This document shows, one piece after another, positions 6,898 through 16,374 of a DNA stretch of 64,000 nucleotides. Within the stretch, counting starts at the first letter, position 1; each line of letters starts with the position of its first letter. The notes under the pieces are model-generated. The model saw only the letters and a program-made list of their open reading frames with translations, searched no databases and was not told the origin of the DNA. A program made the translations under genes and the position numbers. Source of the stretch: Streptococcus catagoni (GTDB lineage: Bacteria > Bacillota > Bacilli > Lactobacillales > Streptococcaceae); the NCBI RefSeq assembly GCF_011421425.1, contig NZ_WPCW01000001.1, forward strand, positions 761,079 through 825,078, in the 5' to 3' direction.

Positions 6898-7001
6898 TTA
6901 AATCTTCAAAATTCCATCTGAGACAAGGCAGCCCGACGCAGACAGTACTGATGGTACTGCAAGGAGGGCTAACGCCGTATCAGATGAATTTTAAGATTTA
7001 A
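6898..7001. repeat. Long imperfect palindrome 2 overlapping the end of valS
   Basis: Outer arms TTAAATCTTCAAAATTCCATCTGA / TCAGATGAATTTTAAGATTTAA (read as separate halves with one or two mismatches) enclose GCAGCCCGACGC / AGGGCTAACGC and a central GTACTGATGGTAC. The outer arm includes the last codons of valS, so either the gene end was captured into the palindrome or the element inserted at the stop. Confidence 0.65.
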
Positions 7002-9642
7002 CAAGTTTTTGCATTTCAGCAATACGCTCACTCGTTGCATCAAACTTCGCCTGGTAATCCGCCTGCTTGTCGCGTTCTTTTTGGACGACTTCTGCTTTGG
7101 CGTTGGCGACGAAGCGTTCGTTGCCAAGTTTTTTGCCGACCATGTCTAGTTCTTTTTGCCATTTGGCTAATTCTTTGTCTAGACGAGCTAGTTCTTCTTC
7201 GACGTTGAGCAAATCTGCTAGTGGCAAGTAGATTTCTGCCCCTGTGATGATGCTTGTCATGGCCAACTCTGGTGCTTCCATGTCAGATGAAATAACTAAT
7301 TTCTCTGGATTTGTAAAGCGGTTGATGTAATTGGTGTTGTCCGTGAAGAAGTTTTCTAATTCTTTGTCAGAAGTTTTAATCATGATTGTGATGGCCTTGC
7401 TTGGTGCAACGTTCACTTCTGCACGCGCATTCCGAACCGCACGGATCAAGTCTTTAAGGCTTTCCACGCCATTGTGCGCAGCTTGATTCTCAAAAACCGG
7501 ATTAACGACTGGATAGGCCGCCGTTACGATTGAGCCCTGTGCGATTTGTCCGAAAATTTCTTCCGTCACAAATGGCATGATTGGGTGAAGGAGACGTAAG
7601 ATTTTGTCCAATGTATAAAGAAGGACAGAACGGGTCATCACTTTTTCGGCTTCATTTTCGGAATAGAGCACTTCCTTAGTCAATTCGACATACCAGTTGG
7701 CGAACTCTTCCCAAATGAAATTGTACAAGATGTGGCCTGCAACACCGAATTCGAACTTGTCAAAGTTCTCCGTAACTTTGACGATAGTCTCATTAAGGTT
7801 GTGAAGAATCCATCTATCAGTCACATTCCCCGCTTCAGACTTAGCAATTTTAGCCACATTGCTCTCAGCTACTTCTAATGTCAAGCCTTTGTTGTTCATG
7901 AGGATATAACGGGAAATGTTCCAAATCTTGTTAATGAAGTTCCAGCTGGCATCCATTTTTTCATAAGAGAAACGCACGTCTTGTCCTGGAGCAGAGCCGT
8001 TTGATAGGAACCAACGTAAGCTATCTGCACCATATTTTTCAATAACGTCCATTGGGTCAATACCATTACCCAATGATTTAGACATTTTACGTCCTTCTTC
8101 GTCACGGATTAGACCGTGGATAAGAACGTTTTGGAATGGGCGTTGGTCAGTGAATTCCAATGATTGGAAAATCATGCGTGATACCCAGAAGAAAATGATG
8201 TCATAACCAGTAACTAATGTTGATGTTGGGAAGTAACGTTTGAAGTCTTCAGCCTCTGTATCAGGCCAACCCATAGTTGAAAATGGCCATAAAGCAGATG
8301 AGAACCAGGTATCAAGAACGTCTTCATCTTGTTTCCAACCATCACCTTCTGGTGCTTCTTCTCCTACATAGATGTCACCCTCAGCATTGTACCAAGCTGG
8401 GATTTGGTGCCCCCACCATAATTGGCGTGAGATAACCCAGTCATGGACATTTTCCATCCAAGACATGAAGGTATCATTGAAACGTAGTGGGTAAAATTCT
8501 ACTTTGTCTTCTGTTTCTTGGTTAGCAATGGCATTTTTTGCCAATTGGTCCATCTTCACAAACCATTGGGTTGATAAACGTGGCTCAACTACGGCACCTG
8601 AACGTTCAGAATGACCTACTGAGTGAACACGTTCTTCAATTTTAACTAGAGCTCCAAGTTGTCTTAATTTCTCAACAGTTGCTTTTCGGGCATCAAAACG
8701 ATCCATACCAGCAAATTCGCCTGCAAGCTCATTCATTGTTCCGTCATCATTCATAACATTAACTTGTGGTAAGTTATGGCGTTGACCAACTAGGAAGTCG
8801 TTAGGATCGTGGGCCGGTGTTACTTTAACAACCCCTGTTCCAAATTCAGGATCAGCATGCTCATCGCCAACGATTGGGATAGGCTTATTCACGATTGGTA
8901 AAATAACGTTTTTGCCAATCAAATCTTTGTAACGAGGATCTTCTGGGTTGACAGCTACAGCCACATCCCCAAACATGGTTTCTGGGCGGGTAGTTGCCAC
9001 TTCTAATGCGCGCGAGCCATCTTCCAACATATAAGTCATGTGGTAGAAAGCGCCTTGAACGTCTTTATGGATAACTTCGATGTCGGACAAAGCTGTGCGG
9101 GCAGCCGGATCCCAGTTAATGATGAACTCACCACGGTAAATCCAACCTTTTTTGTAGAGGTCAACAAAGACCTTGCGAACGGCTTTTGAAAGACCTTCGT
9201 CTAGGGTGAAACGTTCGCGGGAATAATCAACTGAGATTCCCATCTTGCCCCATTGTTCCTTGATAGTAGAGGCATACTCATCTTTCCAGTCCCAAACTTT
9301 TTCCAAGAATTTTTCGCGGCCAAGATCGTAGCGAGAAATGCCTTGCTCGCGCAGACGTTCTTCTACTTTAGCCTGAGTCGCAATCCCCGCATGGTCCATC
9401 CCTGGTAACCAAAGAGTATCAAAGCCTTGCATGCGTTTTTGACGGATGATGATATCTTGAAGTGTTGTATCCCACGCATGTCCAAGGTGAAGTTTACCAG
9501 TTACATTTGGTGGTGGGATAACGATTGAGTAAGGTTTAGCTTTTTTGTCGCCTGAAGGCTTAAAAACATCTTGGTCAAGCCAAGTTTGGTAACGCCCAGC
9601 TTCAACTTCAGCTGGATTGTATTTTGGTGATAGTTCTTTCAT
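6991..9642 (-). CDS. valS: Valyl-tRNA synthetase
   Basis: An 883-residue class Ia aminoacyl-tRNA synthetase that charges tRNA-Val. The HIGH-type signature is GKLHLGHAW (~residue 50) and the KMSKS loop is [12 protein letters not shown] (~520). The CP1 editing domain lies between them ([18 protein letters not shown]), and a C-terminal coiled coil ([17 protein letters not shown], ~815-835) is as in the family. Full length. Its start overlaps the stop of the upstream kinase by four bases (ATGA), and the whole operon follows a T-box leader at 10908, so expression should respond to uncharged tRNA-Val. Confidence 0.98.
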   Translation of the reverse strand: MKELSPKYNPAEVEAGRYQTWLDQDVFKPSGDKKAKPYSIVIPPPNVTGKLHLGHAWDTTLQDIIIRQKRMQGFDTLWLPGMDHAGIATQAKVEERLREQGISRYDLGREKFLEKVWDWKDEYASTIKEQWGKMGISVDYSRERFTLDEGLSKAVRKVFVDLYKKGWIYRGEFIINWDPAARTALSDIEVIHKDVQGAFYHMTYMLEDGSRALEVATTRPETMFGDVAVAVNPEDPRYKDLIGKNVILPIVNKPIPIVGDEHADPEFGTGVVKVTPAHDPNDFLVGQRHNLPQVNVMNDDGTMNELAGEFAGMDRFDARKATVEKLRQLGALVKIEERVHSVGHSERSGAVVEPRLSTQWFVKMDQLAKNAIANQETEDKVEFYPLRFNDTFMSWMENVHDWVISRQLWWGHQIPAWYNAEGDIYVGEEAPEGDGWKQDEDVLDTWFSSALWPFSTMGWPDTEAEDFKRYFPTSTLVTGYDIIFFWVSRMIFQSLEFTDQRPFQNVLIHGLIRDEEGRKMSKSLGNGIDPMDVIEKYGADSLRWFLSNGSAPGQDVRFSYEKMDASWNFINKIWNISRYILMNNKGLTLEVAESNVAKIAKSEAGNVTDRWILHNLNETIVKVTENFDKFEFGVAGHILYNFIWEEFANWYVELTKEVLYSENEAEKVMTRSVLLYTLDKILRLLHPIMPFVTEEIFGQIAQGSIVTAAYPVVNPVFENQAAHNGVESLKDLIRAVRNARAEVNVAPSKAITIMIKTSDKELENFFTDNTNYINRFTNPEKLVISSDMEAPELAMTSIITGAEIYLPLADLLNVEEELARLDKELAKWQKELDMVGKKLGNERFVANAKAEVVQKERDKQADYQAKFDATSERIAEMQKLVKS

Positions 9643-10205
9643 TGGTGTTCCTCAATTTCTATTAATCTTTGATAAATGTCTTCTGCTATCTCTTTAGCTG
9701 ACAAATGGGTGTTGTTAATCTTATGATAATGTTTAAGTTTCTTGGGAGCCTCTTTAGGATTAAAGAGGGCAAAGTCCATGGTCTTTAAAATATCATCTTC
9801 AGACCACTTTAGATCTCGCTTCAATGGCTTATGCTTAAGACGGTTCTCTGTTTTATTTCGGCGAAGTCTTTCTCTTAAGTCAGTCTCTAGCTCAACAAAA
9901 CAAATTTCTCTACCATAGCGATGAAAAATAGCCTGTACCTGTTCTAAGAGACAGACATCATCTGGCGAATTAAAATCAATGACAACTGTAAAAATCATTC
10001 CCTGTCCTGTCTTTGCAAAACTTTCAAAGAAATCAAAGCGGATCTTCTGAATTAATTCAGTCGCATCTGCTGACCAAGGCATAAATTTAAGAACAAAATC
10101 AATACTTTCATGATTGTGAAAAAGTGTCATATCAGTTAGCTTTTCCAGTTCTTGACCAATGGTCATCTTCCCAGAAGCCTGAGCACCTATAATAACAAGA
10201 TTCAT
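9639..10205 (-). CDS. P-loop nucleoside/shikimate-type kinase, valS operon
   Basis: About 188 residues starting [14 protein letters not shown] chose this ATG because GGGAGAG lies 5 nt upstream, rather than the in-frame ATG at 10220. Walker A is [10 protein letters not shown] basic lid-like region ([17 protein letters not shown]) and a hydrophobic FVELETDL strand follow, as in small AAA-type or shikimate-kinase-like proteins annotated as putative kinases in streptococci. The substrate is unknown. It overlaps the GNAT gene before it and valS after it by four bases each, so the three are translationally coupled. Confidence 0.75.
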   Translation of the reverse strand: MNLVIIGAQASGKMTIGQELEKLTDMTLFHNHESIDFVLKFMPWSADATELIQKIRFDFFESFAKTGQGMIFTVVIDFNSPDDVCLLEQVQAIFHRYGREICFVELETDLRERLRRNKTENRLKHKPLKRDLKWSEDDILKTMDFALFNPKEAPKKLKHYHKINNTHLSAKEIAEDIYQRLIEIEEHQ

Positions 10206-10783
10206 TTTTTGCTCTCCCATTCAGAGCGTAAGAGGCCGTATCTGAGATCATCTGTCCGTCTTCCCAGAGGATCTTTACGATCGCGGATCCTGCCTTCTAA
10301 GCTAAAACCTAATTTCTCCGCAACCCGTTGGCTTTGCTTATTATAAGAAAAACAGCCAACTTCAATTTTATGCAAATGAAGCTCTGTAAAGCCATATTCT
10401 ATAAGAGCTCTGGCTGCCTCAAGCATATAAGCCTGTCCCCAGAAATCAGGATGGAGCAGGTAACCAATCTCATAGACATCATCTGCACGCTTGTGATTAA
10501 AGTCAATAGAGCCGATAATCTTATTGTCATCTTTTAAAGCAATACCATAGCCAGAAGGCAGTCCTTCCTTCTCCAGATTAGCTGGGTAGATAGTCTGCAA
10601 ATAGTTGATTTCCTCTTCTACAGTTGGGACGGGAGGAAAGCCCGCCTGATAGGTGACTTGACCTAGGCTAGCAAAGGCAAAGATATCCTCAGCATCAGAT
10701 AAGGTCCGCTGTCTAAGAATCAGCCTGTCTGTTTCTAGTGTCGGCAAGAGATTATTATCATATTTTCCTACTATTTTCATCAT
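10202..10783 (-). CDS. RimJ/RimL-type GNAT acetyltransferase
   Basis: 193 residues. The pattern LETDRLILRQRTLSDAEDIFAF at the N-terminus, then IGYLLHPDFWGQAYMLEAARALIEYGF and SQRVAEKLGFSLEGRIRD near the C-terminus, is that of the GNAT subgroup acetylating protein N-termini or small amines. The acetyl-CoA loop is in the second block. AGGAG sits 7 nt before the ATG. It is the first gene of the valS transcript after the T-box, which is unusual company for valS; the substrate cannot be told from sequence. Confidence 0.8.
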   Translation of the reverse strand: MMKIVGKYDNNLLPTLETDRLILRQRTLSDAEDIFAFASLGQVTYQAGFPPVPTVEEEINYLQTIYPANLEKEGLPSGYGIALKDDNKIIGSIDFNHKRADDVYEIGYLLHPDFWGQAYMLEAARALIEYGFTELHLHKIEVGCFSYNKQSQRVAEKLGFSLEGRIRDRKDPLGRRTDDLRYGLLRSEWESKK

Positions 10784-10907
10784 AGGCTAGTCTCCTAACT
10801 ATTGGGATTTACTCTTTAATGACCTTGGCTGGTCAGTAAGAAGGGCTATTTTCACTACAAAGGCTGCTGCTAAAAGACTTTGTGGATAAGGAAAAGCTTA
10901 GTTAAAT

Positions 10908-11108
10908 CATAGAAAAATCCCCATCTAGCTTAGCTAGACAGGGACGAATTGATTGCTTAATCCGCGGTACCACCACTGTTTCAGATTACTGAACGAATCT
11001 GCGACTTTATCTCTTTACTTGTAAGCCTCAGCAACAACTTTTGACATTTGTACGGATTTCTCAATACCACCGCTTTCTGTAACAAACAAACTCAAAAGAC
11101 CTCTGATT
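10908..11108 (-). promoter_or_regulatory. T-box riboswitch of the GNAT-kinase-valS operon
   Basis: On the minus strand the T-box core GGTGGTACCGCGGATTAAGC (10974-10955) is followed by a terminator, CGTCCCTGTCTAGC ... GATGGGGATTTTTC (10946-10911). The stem I region (~11100-11000) contains AGAAAGCGGTGG and a GTC followed by A, compatible with a valine specifier, though I have not folded it. Uncharged tRNA-Val would pair with the T-box and favour antitermination. An upstream promoter is at 11115-11143. Confidence 0.9.
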
Positions 11109-11114
11109 GCTAAT

Positions 11115-11143
11115 AGTTTAACAGATTTCAAGACTTTAAGCAA
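11115..11143 (-). promoter_or_regulatory. Promoter of the T-box-valS operon
   Basis: Minus strand TTGCTT (11143-11138), 17 nt, TAAACT (11120-11115); transcription would begin near 11108, just ahead of T-box stem I. Confidence 0.65.
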
Positions 11144-11154
11144 CGAGAAATGAC

Positions 11155-11574
11155 CTAGTTTTTAAAACTAACACCATTTTCTTTCAATTTCTTAACTGTT
11201 GCTGGGCCAATCCCTTTTAAGCTAAGAATATCTTCTTCAGCAACTGTTTGAAAATCTTCTGAGCTTTTAATACCACTATTATATAATGTCTCAACCAGAT
11301 TAGCACGAATCCCTTCAAGAGCTGGAAGTGCTGAGAAGTCCTCTAAAGTAAGAGGAGCTTTTTCATTTTCCGTAGACGAAATAACTCCTGTAAACTCTTT
11401 TTTGAGATCTTCATAGGTGCTACTTGCCACTTTTTCTGCAGTTTGAACTGCTGCCTTACCAGACTCAATCACAGTTTCGACAGTTTGCTCAACATTCGAT
11501 AGAACTGTTTTTAGCAAGCCTTGGCGTTTTAACTTTCTTTTATATGCTTTTTTATTATTTTTTCCTTTTGCCAT
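11155..11574 (-). CDS. Small helix-hairpin-helix (Rad51/RuvA-like fold) protein
   Basis: 139 residues from MAKGKNNKK; this ATG is preceded by GAGGAC at good spacing, whereas the longer frame starting at 11673 overlaps the upstream gene. The N-terminus is very basic (KKAYKRKLKRQ), the middle is helical, and the C-terminus has two helix-hairpin-helix-like units: ALEGIRANLVETLYNSGI and ILSLKGIGPATVKKLKENG. Such motifs bind DNA backbone non-specifically. I know it only as a conserved hypothetical protein of streptococci. It directly follows the DUF1912 gene, 19 bp away, and likely shares its transcript. Confidence 0.7.
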   Translation of the reverse strand: MAKGKNNKKAYKRKLKRQGLLKTVLSNVEQTVETVIESGKAAVQTAEKVASSTYEDLKKEFTGVISSTENEKAPLTLEDFSALPALEGIRANLVETLYNSGIKSSEDFQTVAEEDILSLKGIGPATVKKLKENGVSFKN

Positions 11575-11593
11575 ATGACTGTCCTCAATTTCT

Positions 11594-11848
11594 TCAATAA
11601 TTTTTTGTAGATAATAGCTGATCTGGTAAGTCGTGGAAGGCCTTACCCTGTCGATAGTTATCGAATTTACCAAGCATAAACTGATAAGCGTCTAGCTTAC
11701 TCTCGTAACGAATAAAAGCATCCTTGGCTCTTTGATCACCATTTTCTTCAGCTATCCTTTGACTGGTTGTCATAGCAACTTGGTTAACTTGAATCTGGGT
11801 CTGGACCCATTCTTCAAAATCTTTTAGAAATTCTTCTTCGTAAGACAT
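11594..11848 (-). CDS. DUF1912 family protein
   Basis: An 84-residue soluble helical protein (MSYEEEFLKDFEEWVQTQI) matching my memory of the DUF1912 family, found in streptococci and without known function. A purine-rich GGAAGC precedes its ATG. It is divergent from the MarR gene at 11994 and appears to be first in a two-gene unit with the helix-hairpin-helix protein. Confidence 0.75.
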   Translation of the reverse strand: MSYEEEFLKDFEEWVQTQIQVNQVAMTTSQRIAEENGDQRAKDAFIRYESKLDAYQFMLGKFDNYRQGKAFHDLPDQLLSTKNY

Positions 11849-11962
11849 GCTTCCTACCTTCCTATTTATCTCATAGATTATAACATATGTGGGCTTTTTC
11901 TGCCATTCCCCTAGACAATATGCTAGAAAAAGTTAAGAGTCTGTGTTATAATATCTAGGTTG

Positions 11963-11976
11963 CATAGGAAGCTATG
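11963..11976. promoter_or_regulatory. Candidate MarR operator
   Basis: CATAG-GAAG-CTATG, just downstream of a TATAAT (11947-11952) and upstream of the marR start; position fits autoregulation. Confidence 0.45.
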
Positions 11977-11993
11977 TATTTTAGGAGGAAAGA

Positions 11994-12428
11994 ATGAAGC
12001 ACGAACATATAGGCGTTTTAATTAAGATGGCCAGTCTAGAATTTGACCGCAAGGCTAGTAGTATCTTATCAGCAGATAAGATAACACCAAGTCAATTCAA
12101 GGTTCTAAAGTATCTTTGCCTCCAGCCAGAAGGAAGTGTGCGGCAGATTGATTTAGAAAATTTTTTTGGCATGACCAACCCAACTGTCACAGGTATCTTA
12201 CAGAATTTAGAAAAAAAAGACCTGATCAGCAGAGAAAATCACCCCACTGATAAAAGGTCTAAACTGATCTTTTTAACAGATAAGGCGGACTCAGCAAAGC
12301 AACAAATTCTAGCAACCAGCCAGGAAATCGAAAAAAGCTTTACAGCTAAATTAAGCTCAGAAGAAATTCAAACCCTCAGACCCTTGCTTCTAAAATTACT
12401 AAAAGAACCCAAAGTAAGAACAAAATAA
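11994..12428 (+). CDS. MarR-family transcriptional regulator
   Basis: 144 residues with the winged-helix layout: ITPSQFKVLKYLCLQPEGSVRQIDLENFFGMTNPTVTGILQNLEKKDLI, then a basic wing NHPTDKRSKLIFLT. (Only parts are quoted as consecutive motifs.) It has an AGGAGG ribosome binding site and is followed 15 bp later by a MATE exporter, a common pairing in which the regulator represses the exporter and is relieved by the substrate. Confidence 0.88.
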   Translation: MKHEHIGVLIKMASLEFDRKASSILSADKITPSQFKVLKYLCLQPEGSVRQIDLENFFGMTNPTVTGILQNLEKKDLISRENHPTDKRSKLIFLTDKADSAKQQILATSQEIEKSFTAKLSSEEIQTLRPLLLKLLKEPKVRTK

Positions 12429-12443
12429 AAAAAGGAGGTATGC

Positions 12444-13814
12444 ATGCAAGTTAACAAACTACAAACAGAAAAAATATCAAAATTACTCTTTGCTATGGCT
12501 ATGCCAGCTATTACAGCAAACCTGGTCAGTTCACTCTATAATATTATTGACCAAATCTATATCGGCCATGGGATTGGTTATCTTGGTAACGCCGCTACCA
12601 GTGTCGCATTCCCCTTGACCATCATCTGCTTGGCCTTTGGTCTAACCTTTGGCCTAGGCGGAGCTTCTAATTTCAACTTATCACTGGGCAGAGGTCAGGT
12701 TGATCGGGCTAGCAAATTTGTTGGCAATGCCATTAGCCTATCTCTTTCAGTTGGACTTTTGATTGGGATCCTAGTCATTATCTTTATTAAACCCTTACTA
12801 CTTTTATTTGGGGCAACTGATGCCACCATGACCCTGGCTCAGGATTTTACAGCCATGACTGCCTTTGGCATTCCTTTTTTACTCTTCACTATGAGTGTTA
12901 ATCCTCTTGTCAGAGCAGACGGTAGCCCAACCTATTCTATGATGGCTATTATCTTCGGAGCTATTTTAAACACGATCCTGGTACCCATTTTTTTATTTTA
13001 TTTACACTGGGGAATCAAAGGGGCTGGCCTAGCCACCCTAATCAGCCAAATCTGCTCTGCTATTTACATGGGCCTTTATTTTAGAAAATTTAAATCCGTC
13101 CAACTTAAGGCCAATGATTTTAAAATTCGTAAAGAGATTGTCTTAGACATTTTGTCTGTTGGATCTTCTTCCTTTATTTTTCAAGCTTCTATGCTGATCA
13201 TACAAATTGTGACCAACAATATGCTGCGTAAATTTGGAGCACAGTCTGTCTATGGCAGTGATATTGCTATTGCAGTGGCTGGCATTGTAATGAAAATTAA
13301 TTCCCTTTTTATTGCAGTCATTATCGGCTTGGTACAAGGAGCACAACCAATTCTGGGCTATAACTACGGAGCTAAAAATTTAGCACGAGTTAAAGAAACA
13401 ACCCAATTGATGTTAAAAACAGCCATTATCATCTCGCTTGTCGCCTTTACTTCGTTTGAACTTCTAACCAGACCTTTCCTTGAGCTCTTTGGTACAGGTT
13501 CTAAGCTTTATTTTCAATTTGGAATGAAATACGTCCGCGTTTTCTTATTCTTTGTATTTTTAAATGGTGTCCAAATTTCGGCAACAACCTTTTTCCAATC
13601 CATTGGAAAATCTGGAATCGGAGCCTTCTTATCTTTGACCAAGCAAATTATCTTCCTACTGCCCCTACTCTTTATCCTACCTCATTTTATGGGAGTAGAA
13701 GGGGTCATGTTTGCTGCTCCTATCTCTGATTTGATCGCCTTTGTTTCAGCACTTTACTTTTTAAAACGTGAATTCAAACGCATGCCTCACGATCTAAGGG
13801 CTGATGGCCTATAA
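12444..13814 (+). CDS. MATE-family multidrug/Na+ antiporter
   Basis: 456 residues with about 12 membrane segments. Typical MATE features are MAMPAITANLVSSLYNIIDQ at the start, GLGGASNFNLSLGRG in the first half, and GLVQGAQPILGYNYGAK at the start of the second half. Exports cationic compounds using an ion gradient. An AGGAGG lies before the ATG; it forms an operon with marR and ends at a terminator at 13826. The substrate cannot be predicted. Confidence 0.9.
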   Translation: MQVNKLQTEKISKLLFAMAMPAITANLVSSLYNIIDQIYIGHGIGYLGNAATSVAFPLTIICLAFGLTFGLGGASNFNLSLGRGQVDRASKFVGNAISLSLSVGLLIGILVIIFIKPLLLLFGATDATMTLAQDFTAMTAFGIPFLLFTMSVNPLVRADGSPTYSMMAIIFGAILNTILVPIFLFYLHWGIKGAGLATLISQICSAIYMGLYFRKFKSVQLKANDFKIRKEIVLDILSVGSSSFIFQASMLIIQIVTNNMLRKFGAQSVYGSDIAIAVAGIVMKINSLFIAVIIGLVQGAQPILGYNYGAKNLARVKETTQLMLKTAIIISLVAFTSFELLTRPFLELFGTGSKLYFQFGMKYVRVFLFFVFLNGVQISATTFFQSIGKSGIGAFLSLTKQIIFLLPLLFILPHFMGVEGVMFAAPISDLIAFVSALYFLKREFKRMPHDLRADGL

Positions 13815-13825
13815 AAATGAAAAAG

Positions 13826-13864
13826 AAAAGACAAACTCCTTTTAGGTCAGCTTGTCTTTTTTAT
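13826..13864 (+). terminator. Terminator of the marR-MATE operon
   Basis: AAAAGACAA ... TTGTCTTTT stem followed by TTTATATT. Confidence 0.85.
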
Positions 13865-13900
13865 ATTATTTCACTTTACAGGGACTTGATCCCTTATTTT

Positions 13901-14705
13901 CTACTTTCTTGTCAGTTTTAGCTTTTGCCCTACATTTAAGGCATGAATACGTTCTGGATTAATCACGTCTTCTAGGAGGTCTTTGGGATTCTCATTAAAG
14001 GTGTTCCAAGTGGGTGCATCACTGGAACCCCAATGGATACAAAGAAGATCTGCCTTTGGATAAGCATTAGCTTCCTTGATAGCTCCCTCATAGGTGATAT
14101 GCCAGTTATTGTCAGAAAAATCAAAGAGGATCATGTCAGGATTTGGCATGTCTAAATGTTCCTTTAAAAGCTGACTATCACTTGGTAACCAAATGGTTCC
14201 GTCAACTGTCTCAATCCAGAAACCCAGGTACTCTTCTTCTCTCCATTGACGGTAATTGTACTTGCTCATCTCATTTTGCCAGTTGTGACGCGTCGGCGTT
14301 GTTGTAATCTTGATATTCTTAACCATAAAACTGGCACCCACAGCATGTTCTTTGGTAGCAAAGCCTCTTTCAAGCAACATAGGCTGGCGCATGAAAGGAA
14401 GCTGTGTTTTCTTTGATATGAGCTAAGGTTTCAAAGCTGAGATGGTCATTATCTACATGTGAAATCAAAAGGCTGTCAACCTTAGGTATGCTTTTAGAGT
14501 CAAGGGGCATGTCAATCAGTAAAGGCATATCAAAACTATCCAAAATAGGATCAATTAAAAGAATTGTACCGTAACTATTTATTAAGATCGAAGCATTTCC
14601 CAACCAGTAAACCTCTGTCCCTTCAATAGGGTCAAAAGCGCTGAGCGGAATATTGACTGTCTTTTCTGGCATTGCTTGCCCTTTTGGACTAAAAGCTACT
14701 GACAT
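13901..14705 (-). pseudogene. UlaG-like metallo-beta-lactamase-fold hydrolase, frameshifted
   Basis: Two adjoining minus-strand frames make one protein. The first (14705-14370) has VYWLGNASILI, then the metal site SHVDNDHLS (HxxxDH-like), and stops after FHAPAYVA. The second (14392-13901) continues LERGFA and carries LPSDSQL and IHWGSS..., the later metal-binding parts. The frame changes near 14372-14385 (GTTGCTTGAAAG), consistent with a one- or two-base loss. Intact relatives of ~270 residues hydrolyse lactone or phosphoester bonds. The remaining sequence is otherwise well preserved, so the lesion is recent or a sequencing error. Confidence 0.8.
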
Positions 14706-14719
14706 TATTCCTTTACCTC

Positions 14720-15916
14720 CTAATAATGAGCATGTTTATTGGCATAAAAGAGTGAAAACATGGAAATGACTAATAAGAATAAGAAAAAGCTAAGGGCTGG
14801 GTAATAAGACTTGGTAAAGTCAAAGATGTAACCAATAATAGAAAAGGCAATGGCTGCTCCAAAATTGGTAGCAAAATTGATCAAGGGATAAGCCTTACCA
14901 TAATTTTGAAAACCAAAGATATGGCGGGTAACCAGAGGAATAGAAACTGCTATAACACCAAAGCTTGAACCAAAAAGAAAAGCAGCTAGTAAGAGAAGAG
15001 CTGGATTCTTACTAATAAGTAGCAGGAAGATAGCCACTAGGACTGTAATAATCAGTGCACAAGAGGCTTTAATAGCACCAATTTTATCACTGAGGTAACC
15101 AACAGCCAACTTAGAAAGGATATTTCCTATCATCGCCATAGACAATAAACCAGCCCCAGTCGTAACACTCAAGCCAATGCTGTCAGCAAAACCTGGGAAA
15201 TGTTGAGTCATACTTGAGATAAAACTACAAGAGACCGCAAAGATGATAACAGCAAGAAAACTAATGCTAAAGTTAAAGGGTTTGATATCATCACTCTCTA
15301 GTCCTTTTTCTTCCTTATGACCATAGGCTTTCAAACCTTCTTTTTCAGGATCAATTTTAAAGGGATATAAAATGGCTGGCAGGCAAAAGAGAAAAATAAA
15401 GAAAGCTTGCAGCCAATAACCCATCCGCCAACCATGTGACAGAATAAACTTTGCAAAGATCGGTGACATCAAGGCACCTGTAATGCCGCTAAAACTAAAA
15501 GCAATACTAGTAGCCAAGCCGTTTTTTTCAACAAACCAATAGTTGATAATGAGAGTTAGAGTCATGATTGAAAACATACCAACACTAAAACCTCTGATCA
15601 CCGCTAAAAGGTAAAACTGCCACAGATGACTAGACATTCCCATCAGTCCAGTTGATAAGATTCCTATAACCACGGAAATAGTCAGCAATAACTTAAAGTT
15701 AAGCTCCTTTAAAAAATTAGTGACAAATAGGCCAGCAATGGCATTAACCAGTGAAAATATAGTCATATTGAATGCAAAGGATCCTCGTAAGATTCCTAGA
15801 TCCTGCGATACGACACTATAGAAAACTCCTGACGTATTAATAGAAATCCCAATGGAAGCCGCTGCTAAGCCACAGAGCACCATGAGGACTCGCCAAGATT
15901 TATGTTGTTGTTTCAT
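14720..15916 (-). CDS. MFS transporter, oxalate/formate antiporter-like (OFA) family
   Basis: 398 residues with twelve hydrophobic segments; starts MKQQHKSWRVLMVLCGLAAA, with GVFYSVVSQDLG after helix 1 and GYLSDKIGAIKAS, the RxGR-like loop, between helices 8 and 9. The N-terminal pattern (INTSGVFY) is that of OFA-type carriers of small organic acids. It ends 14 bp before the frameshifted hydrolase gene, so the two were likely one operon. TTTAGGAG lies before the ATG. Confidence 0.82.
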   Translation of the reverse strand: MKQQHKSWRVLMVLCGLAAASIGISINTSGVFYSVVSQDLGILRGSFAFNMTIFSLVNAIAGLFVTNFLKELNFKLLLTISVVIGILSTGLMGMSSHLWQFYLLAVIRGFSVGMFSIMTLTLIINYWFVEKNGLATSIAFSFSGITGALMSPIFAKFILSHGWRMGYWLQAFFIFLFCLPAILYPFKIDPEKEGLKAYGHKEEKGLESDDIKPFNFSISFLAVIIFAVSCSFISSMTQHFPGFADSIGLSVTTGAGLLSMAMIGNILSKLAVGYLSDKIGAIKASCALIITVLVAIFLLLISKNPALLLLAAFLFGSSFGVIAVSIPLVTRHIFGFQNYGKAYPLINFATNFGAAIAFSIIGYIFDFTKSYYPALSFFLFLLVISMFSLFYANKHAHY

Positions 15917-16116
15917 TTTTTTCTCCTAAACTTTTATAAAGATCTTTTAAAATCATCTGATCCTAAAAAGACTATTCTAACTTTACCACAGCTGTGCGCT
16001 TTGTACAACGACAGAGACTCAAAATGTCATTCTATTTCAAAAGTACCTTCTCTCAGGATCAAAACTGAAATAAGATTTCCTAAGAAAGACTATTTTTTCA
16101 AAGATGAAAAAAAGTC

Positions 16117-16145
16117 TTGCACAGCAAAGAATCTTATAGTATTAT
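16117..16145 (+). promoter_or_regulatory. Promoter of the tRNA-Thr gene
   Basis: TTGCAC (16117-16122), 17 nt, TATTAT (16140-16145); the start would be ~9 nt before the tRNA. Confidence 0.8.
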
Positions 16146-16154
16146 AGAAAGGTA

Positions 16155-16225
16155 GCCGCTATAGTTAAATGGTATAATAAAGCAATGGTAATGCTTCGTT
16201 CCGAGTTCGATTCTCGGTGGTGGCA
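16155..16225 (+). tRNA. tRNA-Thr (anticodon GGT)
   Basis: A complete cloverleaf: acceptor GCCGCTA/TGGTGGC (7 pairs with G-T wobbles), a short D arm with TGGTA, anticodon stem AAGCA/TGCTT around loop ATGGTAA, a 4-nt variable loop, and T arm CCGAG-TTCGATT-CTCGG. CCA is not encoded (A then TCG). It stands alone with its own promoter and terminator, unlike the clustered tRNAs at the window end. The weak D stem lowers my certainty slightly. Confidence 0.85.
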
Positions 16226-16236
16226 TCGAATAAGAC

Positions 16237-16272
16237 AAAGCCTTTAGAACATTTATTTCTAAGGGCTTTTTT
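16237..16272 (+). terminator. Terminator of the tRNA-Thr gene
   Basis: AAAGCCTTTAGAA ... TTCTAAGGGCTTTTTT. Confidence 0.88.
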
Positions 16273-16300
16273 CTGCGGTTTTCAAAGGATAAGAAGCGTC

Positions 16301-16331
16301 TTGACAGAAAATGTAAAGTAGACTATACTTT
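16301..16331 (+). promoter_or_regulatory. Promoter of the ABC exporter with an overlapping palindrome
   Basis: TTGACA (16301-16306), 17 nt, TATACT (16324-16329). The palindrome AAAGTA-GACTA-TACTTT (16315-16331) covers the -10 box, so a repressor bound there would block transcription. No regulator gene is adjacent. Confidence 0.75.
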
Positions 16332-16374
16332 TTATAAAGACTGAGGTTTTTACAACTTACTTAGGAGGTATAGG

